A DNA stretch of 64,000 nt from Anaerolineae bacterium. Its GTDB lineage: Bacteria > Chloroflexota > Anaerolineae > 4572-78 > J111. Below, piece after piece: positions 41,402 through 48,321 of this stretch. The DNA lies in the NCBI GenBank assembly GCA_023151115.1, contig JAKLJP010000014.1:62001-126000 (forward strand). Direction: 5' to 3'. The notes under the pieces were generated by a model. It saw only the letters and a list, made by a program, of their open reading frames with translations, made no database searches and had not been told where the DNA came from. A program made the position numbers and the translations under genes. Numbering within the stretch: position 1 is the first letter of the stretch; every line of letters begins with the position of its first letter.

Positions 41402-42241
41402 TCACTTCATCAGGGCTGAGCCGGCCTGCTGAACGGCTCGCAGGAAGGTCAGCAGTTTTCTCTCCGGCTCTTCGACCTCCACCAACGACTCATACATCAA
41501 CAGCCCTCCCTTCCAGCTTTGGGTGTGCCAGGTTGCCCCGGCAGGCAAAGCCGCAGCGATAATATCGGCCGGCCAGGGATAAGCGGTGGCATAAAAGTAG
41601 GGGTTGGGCATGCCTTCGTCGCCGGTGGAGAAGCCAAAATTCATTTGCTCGTCGGCCCACTCTTCGTCCGCCGGGTCTACCCCAGGTACTTTGCGCCCGG
41701 AAAGCCAGACCACGGCCAGGTCAAAGTGATGCGGCCACAACTGTACCGGGCTGGTTTCGCCGGGCAATTCGGCCTTGAACTGTTTAAGTACCCGGTCAAC
41801 AGCAACCAATGCCTGGCAGTAATTTTTGGCGGCGGCTGGGTCGAGGCTGAGAGGAGTTTCGTCGGCAAACAGGCTGCGGTCAATCTCGACGGCAATCCCC
41901 AGTTTGGCTAACGCAGCCAAAATGGTGTCACAAAATTCCTGGGCCGATTGGCCGTTCAGAGCAGTCTGCCAGCTTTCGCCTCGACTGGTGGTAATGAGCG
42001 CCTGCGCCTGTTGTAGGTCCAAAACCATCTCAAAGGTAGCGTCATCGTCAGCATCAGAGATGGGAATAGCGGTGGTAGTCAGGCCGGCCGATAGCACTCG
42101 CAAACTGATATGCCACCAATGTTTTTGCGGCGGAGTCAAGGCCCGCCGAATTTTGCCTAAGACCTTGCTGTAAGTTTGCAGGGTATCGCGGGTAGGCTGC
42201 CAATCTGCCAGAGTTAATGCCGGAAAGTTTGACTGTGCCAT
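41402..42241 (-). CDS. DUF5996 family protein
   Basis: 279 residues, with a strong AGAGGAGGAAATT site before the ATG. It matches DUF5996: LTLADWQPTRDTLQTYSKVL, IRRALTPPQKHWWHISLRVL, then PVQLWPHHFDLAVVWLSGRK and YFYATAYPWPADI near the end. The conserved His and Trp residues suggest a metal or ligand site, but the function is unknown. It has no signal peptide and no membrane segment. First gene of the DUF5996-Nudix-DUF2344 operon. Confidence 0.82.
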   Translation of the reverse strand: MAQSNFPALTLADWQPTRDTLQTYSKVLGKIRRALTPPQKHWWHISLRVLSAGLTTTAIPISDADDDATFEMVLDLQQAQALITTSRGESWQTALNGQSAQEFCDTILAALAKLGIAVEIDRSLFADETPLSLDPAAAKNYCQALVAVDRVLKQFKAELPGETSPVQLWPHHFDLAVVWLSGRKVPGVDPADEEWADEQMNFGFSTGDEGMPNPYFYATAYPWPADIIAAALPAGATWHTQSWKGGLLMYESLVEVEEPERKLLTFLRAVQQAGSALMK

Positions 42242-42333
42242 AATTTCCTCCTCTGGTTAATATTACCAATATTTTGGCAATGAAGCAAGACCTTTTGAGA
42301 TGAAAACTAGCTTGTAGCAAAAGTTTATACCTT

Positions 42334-42397
42334 GTTACTACTCAGGCGTTATCGGAGATTTCTCCCTACGGTCGAAATAACGTGGCTGAGCAGTAAC
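42334..42397. repeat. Dispersed palindromic element, short copy
   Basis: Starts GTTACTACTCAGGCGTTAT and ends ATAACGTGGCTGAGCAGTAAC, with GGAGATTTCTCC in the middle. It is a shortened, nearly symmetric form of the elements at 2689-2855 and 8734-8855. Confidence 0.8.
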
Positions 42398-42423
42398 AAC
42401 ACCTTTATCTTTAAGCTCACTCG

Positions 42424-42432
42424 TGGTATAAT
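42424..42432 (+). promoter_or_regulatory. Extended -10 promoter for the cytidylate-kinase-like gene
   Basis: TGGTATAAT fits the extended -10 (TGn-TATAAT). The -35 region (TTTATC, 42404-42409) is weak. The start codon is 144 bases downstream. A 21-codon open frame starts at 42438 in the leader. Confidence 0.6.
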
Positions 42433-42509
42433 CGTTATGACAAGGTGTTTTGAGCCTATTGTACGAGGAGTCATCACGAGTTTGACCGCATCCCACCAAT
42501 AATGAAAAT

Positions 42510-42556
42510 GGAGTGCAAGGCTTGCCTTGCTAACAGCAAACCCTGGTTTGCACTCC
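42510..42556. repeat. Leader hairpin before the cytidylate-kinase-like gene
   Basis: GGAGTGCAA (42510-42518) pairs with TTGCACTCC (42548-42556); inner CAAGGCTTGCCTTG is itself palindromic. It sits 20 bases before the start codon and could control expression. It may equally be another dispersed repeat. Confidence 0.6.
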
Positions 42557-42575
42557 TATTTACGAAGGAGATGTT

Positions 42576-43157
42576 ATGGCCGCCTTGACCATTTCCAGAC
42601 AGATGGGGAGTCAAGGGGATGAGTTAGCCAGGCAGGTCGTTCAACAACTGGGCTGGCAGCTTATCCAGCGCGATTTGATTAATCAGGCGGCGCGGGCGGC
42701 CGGTATTCCCCACGTGGCCCTGGCCGATATTGATGAACTGGGCCTGTTGAAGCTGCGTCCCTCGGCCAAGGAGTGGCAGGCTTACCAAACCCACGTCGAA
42801 GGGATAATCCAGGCCTGGGCTTACAGAGGAGAAGCGGTGATTGTCGGGCGAGGGGGGCAGATGGCGCTGCGCGGTTGGCCCGATGTGTTTCATATTCGGG
42901 TGGTTGCACCGTTGGAGCTGCGGGTGGCCTACTTACAACAGCAGCAAAATATCTCGGCTGAGTCGGCCCGCGCCCGGCTGGAAGCCAGCGCCAAAGCCCG
43001 CGCCCGCTACTTGCGCCGCAGCTATGGCGTAGCGATAGATGACCCGGCCCTCTACCATCTCACCCTCAATACCGGCCTGCTGGACTTATCGCTGGCGGTC
43101 AATCTGGTCATTCAAGCAGTTCGAACCTGGCTTGAGGTTAAAATACGGGATGGCTGA
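42576..43157 (+). CDS. Cytidylate kinase-like family protein
   Basis: 193 residues; AAGGAG seven bases before the ATG. It has the cytidylate-kinase-like start LTISRQMGSQGDELARQVVQ, in which the P-loop is reduced to a G-S-Q-G-D form, and the VGRGGQMAL and LRRSYGVAIDDPALYHLTLN region typical of this group. The family is common in anaerobes; its phosphate acceptor is not known and need not be CMP. It is followed within 12 bases by a PD-(D/E)XK-like gene and then hpt. Confidence 0.82.
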   Translation: MAALTISRQMGSQGDELARQVVQQLGWQLIQRDLINQAARAAGIPHVALADIDELGLLKLRPSAKEWQAYQTHVEGIIQAWAYRGEAVIVGRGGQMALRGWPDVFHIRVVAPLELRVAYLQQQQNISAESARARLEASAKARARYLRRSYGVAIDDPALYHLTLNTGLLDLSLAVNLVIQAVRTWLEVKIRDG

Positions 43158-43166
43158 AACAAGCTT

Positions 43167-43538
43167 ATGATCGAAAATGGTCAATCAAAAGCCAGCAGCA
43201 CTTTTTCGCACCCCAGCGAGGCCGAATTTGCCCGAATTCTCGACTTTTACCAGATTGCCTGGGAATATGAACCCCGCACCTTTATCCTGCGCCAGGATGA
43301 GCAGGGGCATGTCATCGAAGCGTTTAGTCCTGATTTTTATTTGCCAGAGCAAGACCTCTATATCGAGCTAACCACCATGGAGCAGCGGCTCATCACCAAG
43401 AAGCATCGCAAGCTGCGCCGCTTGCGTGAACTTTATCCTGAGATTAATATTAAATTATTGAATCGAGCCGATTTTAAACAGATGATGGTGAAATATGAGC
43501 TGGACAATAACGACGAGCTAATTGGGCCAAAAAATTAG
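43167..43538 (+). CDS. Small PD-(D/E)XK-like protein
   Basis: 123 residues. The pattern EAEFARILDFYQIAWEYEPR, then FSPDFYLPEQDLYIELTTM resembles the PD-(D/E)XK nuclease core: Glu in the first helix, Asp in PDFYLP and Glu in YIEL. The expected Lys of E-x-K is Thr here, so nuclease activity is uncertain. The Lys-rich helix ITKKHRKLRRLRELYP may bind nucleic acid. It lies 10 bases after the kinase-like gene and 110 before hpt. Confidence 0.6.
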   Translation: MIENGQSKASSTFSHPSEAEFARILDFYQIAWEYEPRTFILRQDEQGHVIEAFSPDFYLPEQDLYIELTTMEQRLITKKHRKLRRLRELYPEINIKLLNRADFKQMMVKYELDNNDELIGPKN

Positions 43539-43600
43539 CTGTGTCATCCCTCTCACAGATGTCAGTGATCGATGAACCCTTATTCGTAAACTGATAATTA

Positions 43601-43626
43601 TTCACTGATTACTGTTCACTGATTAC
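43601..43626. repeat. TTCACTGATTAC direct repeats before hpt
   Basis: Two exact TTCACTGATTAC units at 43601 and 43615, with a third diverged unit (AACTGATAATTA) before them. Low-complexity repeat of the kind found throughout the window. Confidence 0.6.
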
Positions 43627-43648
43627 ATTTACTACGGGGGGAGCATTT

Positions 43649-44209
43649 GTGAACAATACTTCTTTTTCAACATGGCTGGAGGAAATAGGGCCAATCTATC
43701 TCACCGAGGCGCAAATTCAAGAGCGGGTCGGCCAATTAGCCGCCCAAATCAGCCAGGACTATGCCGGCAAAGACCTGGTGATTATTGGTGTGCTCAGAGG
43801 AGTCCTTTTTTTTATGGCCGACTTGTTACGGGCTATGACCATCCCGGCCGCTTTTGATTTTCTGGCTATCTCTCGTTACGGCCCGACAGAGCAAACGCAG
43901 GGCGTGGTTCGCCTGACGAAAGACCTCAATGAGCCGCTGCGAGGCAGGCATGCCCTCTTGGTTGAAGATATTGTTGACACCGGCCTGACGACTCATTTTA
44001 TCCTGCGTACACTGCGTCTGCATGAACCTGAAAGCCTCAAAGCTTGCACTTTACTCAATCGCACCCGTCGCCGCATTATTGATGTTAACCTGGCCTACGT
44101 TGGTTTTGAAATCCCCGATTATTACCTGGTGGGTTACGGTCTCGATTTTAGGGAACGGTATCGCACCCTGCCCTATCTAGCCAAATTTGAACCGGATGAG
44201 AGCCAATAA
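43649..44209 (+). CDS. hpt: Hypoxanthine phosphoribosyltransferase
   Basis: 186 residues with a GTG start at 43649 and GGGGGAG upstream. It is a type I phosphoribosyltransferase: LVIIGVLRGVLFFMADLLRA, the acidic pair and PRPP loop in LLVEDIVDTGLTTHF, and the purine-binding VGFEIPDYYLVGYGLDF end, all matching HPRT. It salvages hypoxanthine/guanine to IMP/GMP with PRPP. It closes the plus-strand group with the kinase-like gene. The hairpin after the stop lies only three bases downstream and is shared with the antisense RNA candidate. Confidence 0.95.
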   Translation: MNNTSFSTWLEEIGPIYLTEAQIQERVGQLAAQISQDYAGKDLVIIGVLRGVLFFMADLLRAMTIPAAFDFLAISRYGPTEQTQGVVRLTKDLNEPLRGRHALLVEDIVDTGLTTHFILRTLRLHEPESLKACTLLNRTRRRIIDVNLAYVGFEIPDYYLVGYGLDFRERYRTLPYLAKFEPDESQ

Positions 44210-44493
44210 AAAACCCCCGGCAGACGCCGGGGGTTGCTTTAAAAATGAAAAGAGCCCCTAGTAACCTTCTGATTTCTCAAGTATCTAAACAACTTACTTA
44301 TTTTTGAGTTACCCCAAAAAAACTCCGGGTTCACTTTCGATGAGCTTATACTCATACGATTGCTGGTTTCCCAACTTCTTTTTCCACCAGCTTACGGTTT
44401 GAGCTTGTTACCAAACCATCCCGTTTGTTAATGCAGAGATATTTTCAGTTGCTTTCTTCTTGAGTCCTCTGCCAATTCCTTGGGACCCTTTTC
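44206..44493 (-). ncRNA. Candidate structured non-coding RNA, about 290 nt
   Basis: The minus strand of the 360-base gap after hpt has a promoter (44501-44530), a terminator with a T6 tail (44206-44235) and no credible protein gene. The 5' end GAAAAGGGTCCC (44493-44482) pairs over 12 positions, two of them G-U, with GGGGCTCTTTTC (44258-44247), just before the terminator. Between them at least six local helices can form: GCAGAG/CTCTGC, GGTTTG/CAAACC, GCTGGT/ACCAGC, ATGAG/CTCAT, GAGTT/AACTC and AAGTA/TACTT. A closing stem around a multi-branched core is typical of large structured RNAs. I cannot match it to tmRNA, RNase P, 6S or SRP. A 38-codon frame inside looks non-coding. Confidence 0.65.
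44212..44235. terminator. Strong intrinsic terminator, best oriented for the minus strand
   Basis: AACCCCCGGC (44212-44221), loop AGAC, GCCGGGGGTT (44226-44235). On the minus strand it is followed by TTTTTTATT; on the plus strand only by GCTTT. It serves the RNA candidate and probably hpt as well. Confidence 0.9.
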
Positions 44494-44500
44494 AAGTACT

Positions 44501-44530
44501 ATAGTACCATAATCAAGGCAAGTTTGTCAA
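44501..44530 (-). promoter_or_regulatory. Promoter of the RNA candidate
   Basis: On the minus strand TTGACA (44530-44525), 18-base spacer, TACTAT (44506-44501), predicting a start near 44493, which is exactly the first base of the closing stem. The nearest upstream gene on this strand ends at 44570. Confidence 0.65.
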
Positions 44531-44569
44531 GAGAGAAGCGGCCATAGAACCTTAAAATTTAACGATTTC

Positions 44570-46267
44570 TTAACAATTTGCCTCCAACGTTATCATTTGC
44601 CCTTGAAATATTTCTGCCCAACCGCTCAGCCGATGCAAGGCCAAAGGTTTAATATCGCCGGCTCGCTGGCCGTGAGACTGGCAGAATGACAGATAGGCAG
44701 CCGGTCCACCGCCTTGAATACGAAAGACTTGCAATGGGCCAAGCTGGCCCAACTGGCGGCAGTAACGGTAATGATAATTTTCTTGCAGGGCCAACTCTAA
44801 CCCCTGCCCCATCTGCTTTAGGATCTCGTCAGCACTTGTTGGGGCTTCGATAAAGAGGGTGTAAGCGCCGGCAAGGGACTCGTAGGCCACTATGGCAAAG
44901 ACGGGCCGGACAGCGTAACGGCGGCACACCGCATCAAGCGCCGCCCTCACGTGGCGCTCGTTGAGTTTCTCGCCAAACCAGTCGGAGATGTAGTTTTCTT
45001 TGCCCACAAAGCGCAGCAGGGGACATGTTCCCCGGTAGCCGGTAATTTCTACTAAATCGTGGAGTTGGTAGCGATACAAGCCGCCGCTGGTGGTGATAAT
45101 AACAGCGTATTGGCAGCCGAGTTGTAATTCGTGGGCCAGGAGCGGGGAGGGTAATGATGAATGGTGAATGGTGAATGGTGAATGGTGAACGGGAAGGAAT
45201 TCAAAGAAGTGGGAACGGATGGCTAGGGCTGCGCCGGGCTGATTGAGTAGAGGCAGGGAAACAAAGCCTTCGGTGGCGATGAGGCCCTTGCCTTGTATTT
45301 GGGCTTGGGGTAAGAGACGGGCCAATTCGGGGACATAGAGGGCTGCCTGGGCGTCGGTCCAGCAACTTATCAATCGAAGGCGCGGCCACAGGCGGGTATG
45401 GATTACAGCCGGGTCGTTTTCCTCTTGAAAAATCGTCCGAATTTCCCCAGCCCGGCGGGGGTTGGGCCGGTTGAGGTTCATAAGCTGCTGCTTTAAGTCG
45501 GACGCCAACAGGCCGGGCGGGGTCAACGTTCCGGCGGCGATGTCTGTGACTAAGTGCGGCCACCAATCGAGCAGCCGGTTCAGGAGCAGGGTTAAAAAAG
45601 TGGGGTTCCAGACAGAAATTAGTGCCAACGAGCGGCTGCGTAACAGAAACAATAAGGTGATGTAGCGAAATGTTTCCATATCGTCAATCAGCCGGACGGG
45701 GGGAGGAACTGCCAGCACCGCCTGGAGCAGATGGCGCTGCCAGCCGCCCAGATATTCGCTGTCCTCTTCGAAGCCAATGGGAATGCCCCCAGGAGTGCGC
45801 TTGTTTCGCTGGGCAACCGGCGTGACCGACCAATACGCCTGGCCCAGAAACAGCCCTGGCAAATGGCTAAAGAGGTCAACCAGCCAAGGGGCAAGGGCGT
45901 GCTGAAACTCAGTTTTAAGGGCGGCAGTATAAGGGATGAATTTGGTCGCGGCTGTCGAGCCGCTGGTTGGCTCCAGCAGCAGCACCGCTTCCTGGCTCAA
46001 CACCTGAGCCTGGCCCTCACTAATGGCCTGAATTGCCGGGAGATAGTCCTCATAAGTGGAGAGGGAGACGCGCTGCTGGTACTCGGCGGCAGAACGAATG
46101 GAGGCAAAATTGTAGCGACGGCCAACATCGGTAGCGGCATTGCGGCGGAGCAGGCGCAGCAGTAGCTTTTCCTGGACATTACTCACGTTGCGCCGGGCCA
46201 GATGAAACGCTATGCTTTCGGGCAGGTTGGAGAGGTACCAAAGAAGATTAGCCAGAGAGCAGAGCAT
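44570..46267 (-). CDS. GH3-type acyl acid-amido synthetase
   Basis: 565 residues from the ATG at 46267 (MLCSLANLLWYLS); a TTG 15 codons upstream would add residues encoded by a repeat. It matches the GH3 family of ANL-type adenylating enzymes: EPTSGSTAATKFIPYTAAL (ATP loop), YWSVTPVAQ, TTSGGLYRYQLHDLVEITGY and FVGKENYISDWFGEKLNERH. These enzymes adenylate a carboxylic acid and couple it to an amine, often an amino acid. Residues about 358-374 (HHSPFTIHHSSLP) are a repeat-derived insert. It is the last gene of a seven-gene operon with hydroxylase-like, radical SAM and acyltransferase-like genes, so the acid may be a modified lipid or isoprenoid. Confidence 0.88.
   Translation of the reverse strand: MLCSLANLLWYLSNLPESIAFHLARRNVSNVQEKLLLRLLRRNAATDVGRRYNFASIRSAAEYQQRVSLSTYEDYLPAIQAISEGQAQVLSQEAVLLLEPTSGSTAATKFIPYTAALKTEFQHALAPWLVDLFSHLPGLFLGQAYWSVTPVAQRNKRTPGGIPIGFEEDSEYLGGWQRHLLQAVLAVPPPVRLIDDMETFRYITLLFLLRSRSLALISVWNPTFLTLLLNRLLDWWPHLVTDIAAGTLTPPGLLASDLKQQLMNLNRPNPRRAGEIRTIFQEENDPAVIHTRLWPRLRLISCWTDAQAALYVPELARLLPQAQIQGKGLIATEGFVSLPLLNQPGAALAIRSHFFEFLPVHHSPFTIHHSSLPSPLLAHELQLGCQYAVIITTSGGLYRYQLHDLVEITGYRGTCPLLRFVGKENYISDWFGEKLNERHVRAALDAVCRRYAVRPVFAIVAYESLAGAYTLFIEAPTSADEILKQMGQGLELALQENYHYRYCRQLGQLGPLQVFRIQGGGPAAYLSFCQSHGQRAGDIKPLALHRLSGWAEIFQGQMITLEANC
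45146..45196. repeat. In-frame GAATGGTGAATGGTG repeat in the GH3 gene
   Basis: Four tandem GAATGGT units preceded by an ATGATGAATGG run encode residues about 358-374 (HHSPFTIHHSS). Other GH3 proteins have a short loop here, as far as I can judge. Confidence 0.7.
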
Positions 46268-46271
46268 ATTT

Positions 46272-47075
46272 TCATGAAAGGCTGGAAGATTGGAGGGTTG
46301 GTAACGATTCAACTTCCACCCTTCCAGCCTCTCCCAGCATCCTTCTTCCGGCCACAGTGAGGTTTGTCCGCGTCAATTCCACCAGGCAAGGGAGTTGATC
46401 GCCTTCAGCGTGGCCGGGGTTGGCGACGACAAAAAAGGCAACATGAGGGTCTTTGAGGCGGCGTTCGGTAATCTCGGCAACGCCGGAGCGGAGCGGAGCG
46501 GCTTTGGCAAAACGGATGATGCCTCGCTCCGAGTCATACTCCGAGGGAAATTTGGCGAGAGCCAGGGCATCCATAATTCGTTTAATGTTTGGCGGGGTTG
46601 GGCGTAGATAGGTAGGATAGAACTCGCGGAAAAAGACAGGCAGGAAGCGGTAGGTTTTGTAACCGGAACTAATCAGAAACCAGTAGACCCGCGCCTTATT
46701 CCCGATCGTTTCGGCCAGATTAAAAACATGCCGTCCCCATAGGCGAGGCAGTTCCACTTCACCCCAATAATCACGGTGGATGATGGTATCGCCGGAGAAG
46801 AAGGCGACAACAGCTTGGTTGTCCACCGTCACCTGCAAGCGCATCAGGGTGGAGAAGCCCTGAATCTGGCCCGTTGCGGTATCGGCCAACAAAATAACCC
46901 ACTCTTTTTCGACCAAATCCGTTTCAAAGTGAGGCCGGGTGACGTTGACAAAGTAATTGGCCAGGAGGCCATACATCTCATTACGTTCAGCCAGGGTCAA
47001 TTCCTGCGGCCGCTGCACCCGTCCGATTAAGCGACCAGAACTAGTGGCGTGTGCTGCTATCTCAGGATTTGTCAT
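46272..47075 (-). CDS. Uncharacterised protein, possible acyltransferase (GNAT-like)
   Basis: 267 residues from the ATG at 47075. Conserved-looking blocks are LTLAERNEMYGLLANYFVNV, then EKEWVILLADTATGQIQGFS, FFSGDTIIHRDYWGE, WFLISSGYKTYRFLPVFFRE and FYPTYLRPTPP. The strand-helix pattern and the G-Q-I-x-G motif before a beta strand are compatible with a GNAT or FeeM-like N-acyltransferase fold, but I do not recognise the family with confidence. The C-terminal tail (VEVESLPTLQSSSLS) is repeat-derived. It lies between a double GNAT gene and the GH3 gene, so a role in acyl transfer is plausible. Confidence 0.6.
   Translation of the reverse strand: MTNPEIAAHATSSGRLIGRVQRPQELTLAERNEMYGLLANYFVNVTRPHFETDLVEKEWVILLADTATGQIQGFSTLMRLQVTVDNQAVVAFFSGDTIIHRDYWGEVELPRLWGRHVFNLAETIGNKARVYWFLISSGYKTYRFLPVFFREFYPTYLRPTPPNIKRIMDALALAKFPSEYDSERGIIRFAKAAPLRSGVAEITERRLKDPHVAFFVVANPGHAEGDQLPCLVELTRTNLTVAGRRMLGEAGRVEVESLPTLQSSSLS
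46279..46330. repeat. GGCTGGAAG-type hairpin at a gene junction
   Basis: Arms AGGCTGGAAG (46279-46288) and CTTCCAGCCT (46321-46330). It spans the end of the gene at 46272 and the region before the GH3 start, and encodes the tail of the former. Confidence 0.75.
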
Positions 47076-47125
47076 CAAATTTACTCAACCCGTCGCGAGC
47101 GCCAAAGCTACTGTTGGGATTAAGT

Positions 47126-48238
47126 TTAGAGGGTCGCAATTTCGACATAAGGAATACGCTGGTCGAGCTTTTTATGAAAACGCTGGTCATCCGGCCAACA
47201 GACCGTGTACAAGCGGCTGTAATAAGGGATATGCGCATAGCTTCGAGCGACATCCAAGAGCGGGTCACGAGTAGACAGGCCGACCATCAAATAGGCGTAA
47301 CCTCGCCCTACCGCTAAATTATACACATCTCGCAGCAAGATGCCGAAGGCGTCGGGGTTGTTTTGAGCCATACAGATAAAACTGGCATAAGCAAAATGGA
47401 TCGGCTGGCCGGGCGGCGGCAGCGGCTTTGCCCCGCTGAGGCGCAGCCAGCCATTATAAAAAGGGCGGAGCCAACGCAGCGAGCCATGATAAGCACGAAC
47501 TATCGTCTGTTTGTAGCGCAACTGGTCCCACAGCCCCATCACGCCAACAATCTGCCCGTTTTGACGGGCGACCATAAAATCTTCCACTCGAAAATCAAGC
47601 GTGGTTGCGCCGGCAAAATCGGCCTCGCCGAAAACGGGAAAAAACTGTTTGGTTGCACCATACTGGTGGAGGAAGCCGATAATGGCGGGAAGGTCGGCGG
47701 GGGAGGCAGGGGTGATATTTGCTCCCTCTTTCAGGGGGAGGGGAATTTTTTGCTTTCTCAAAATAATCGCCAGGGTACACAACCGGTCAACCTCCCGATA
47801 AACGGGAAAGTGGCGGCGGGCGTGTTCGACCAGGATGCCTTGCGCCTCGGTATTGCCCTCGATGATGGTGGTGATGTAACCGGCCACGCGGCCATCGGCG
47901 TGGAGTTGATAAAAATAGCGAAAACCACCGGAAACCAGCCAACGCGCCCGAAACCGCTCGTCCACGCGGAGTTGGCCGATATAGCCAACCTCCTCGATTG
48001 CGCCATTGACGAACAAGGGACGGGTGGTACGGGTGGCAACGGCGGCTACCTGGCCACTGGGCCGATGCCGGGCGACAAGCACCTGGCAAAAATGGCCCAT
48101 TGTGGCGCAGCCCAAAAAATAGTTCGGCTCACGTTCGTAAGTAACCGTCACCCGGCCCGGCACGGGGTTATTTGCCAGCAGCCGCCGGATGGCAGAGTCG
48201 TCGGCGGGGGTGGCGAGGTCGAAGGTAAATTCGCTCAC
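47126..48238 (-). CDS. Tandem GNAT-domain protein
   Basis: 370 residues from the GTG at 48238; the frame continues back to a TTG at 48289, but those residues (IVNNQRSIVNTNQD) come from a repeat. Two GNAT-like domains are seen. The first (to about residue 160) has TPADDSAIRRLLANNPV, VAAVATRTTRPLFVNG and VGYIGQLRVDERFRARWL, a V-D-E-x-F-R-x-R-x-L acetyl-CoA loop. The second (from about 175) has ITPASPADLPAIIGFL, VARQNGQIVGVMGLWDQ and LLRDVYNLAVGRGYAYLMVG. Double GNAT proteins may have one catalytic and one structural copy. Operon member between the radical SAM gene and the possible acyltransferase. Confidence 0.8.
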   Translation of the reverse strand: MSEFTFDLATPADDSAIRRLLANNPVPGRVTVTYEREPNYFLGCATMGHFCQVLVARHRPSGQVAAVATRTTRPLFVNGAIEEVGYIGQLRVDERFRARWLVSGGFRYFYQLHADGRVAGYITTIIEGNTEAQGILVEHARRHFPVYREVDRLCTLAIILRKQKIPLPLKEGANITPASPADLPAIIGFLHQYGATKQFFPVFGEADFAGATTLDFRVEDFMVARQNGQIVGVMGLWDQLRYKQTIVRAYHGSLRWLRPFYNGWLRLSGAKPLPPPGQPIHFAYASFICMAQNNPDAFGILLRDVYNLAVGRGYAYLMVGLSTRDPLLDVARSYAHIPYYSRLYTVCWPDDQRFHKKLDQRIPYVEIATL

Positions 48239-48312
48239 AATATCTTGGTTAGTATTGACTATTGAACGTTGATTATTGACTATTATCAACAGTCAACGGT
48301 TAACATTCAATA
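48239..48312. repeat. TTGACTATTGA-type low-complexity repeat
   Basis: TTGACTATTGAACGTTGATT and ATCAACAGTCAACGGTTAAC units. It lies between the radical SAM gene and the GNAT gene and is open in the GNAT frame. Confidence 0.6.
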
Positions 48313-48321
48313 AGTTATTAG

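Noticed and set aside
44236..44350. A 38-codon frame (starting MSISSSKVNPEFFWG) inside the RNA candidate
   Set aside because: No ribosome site at a proper distance and the segment is better explained by RNA helices; left as a minor possibility.
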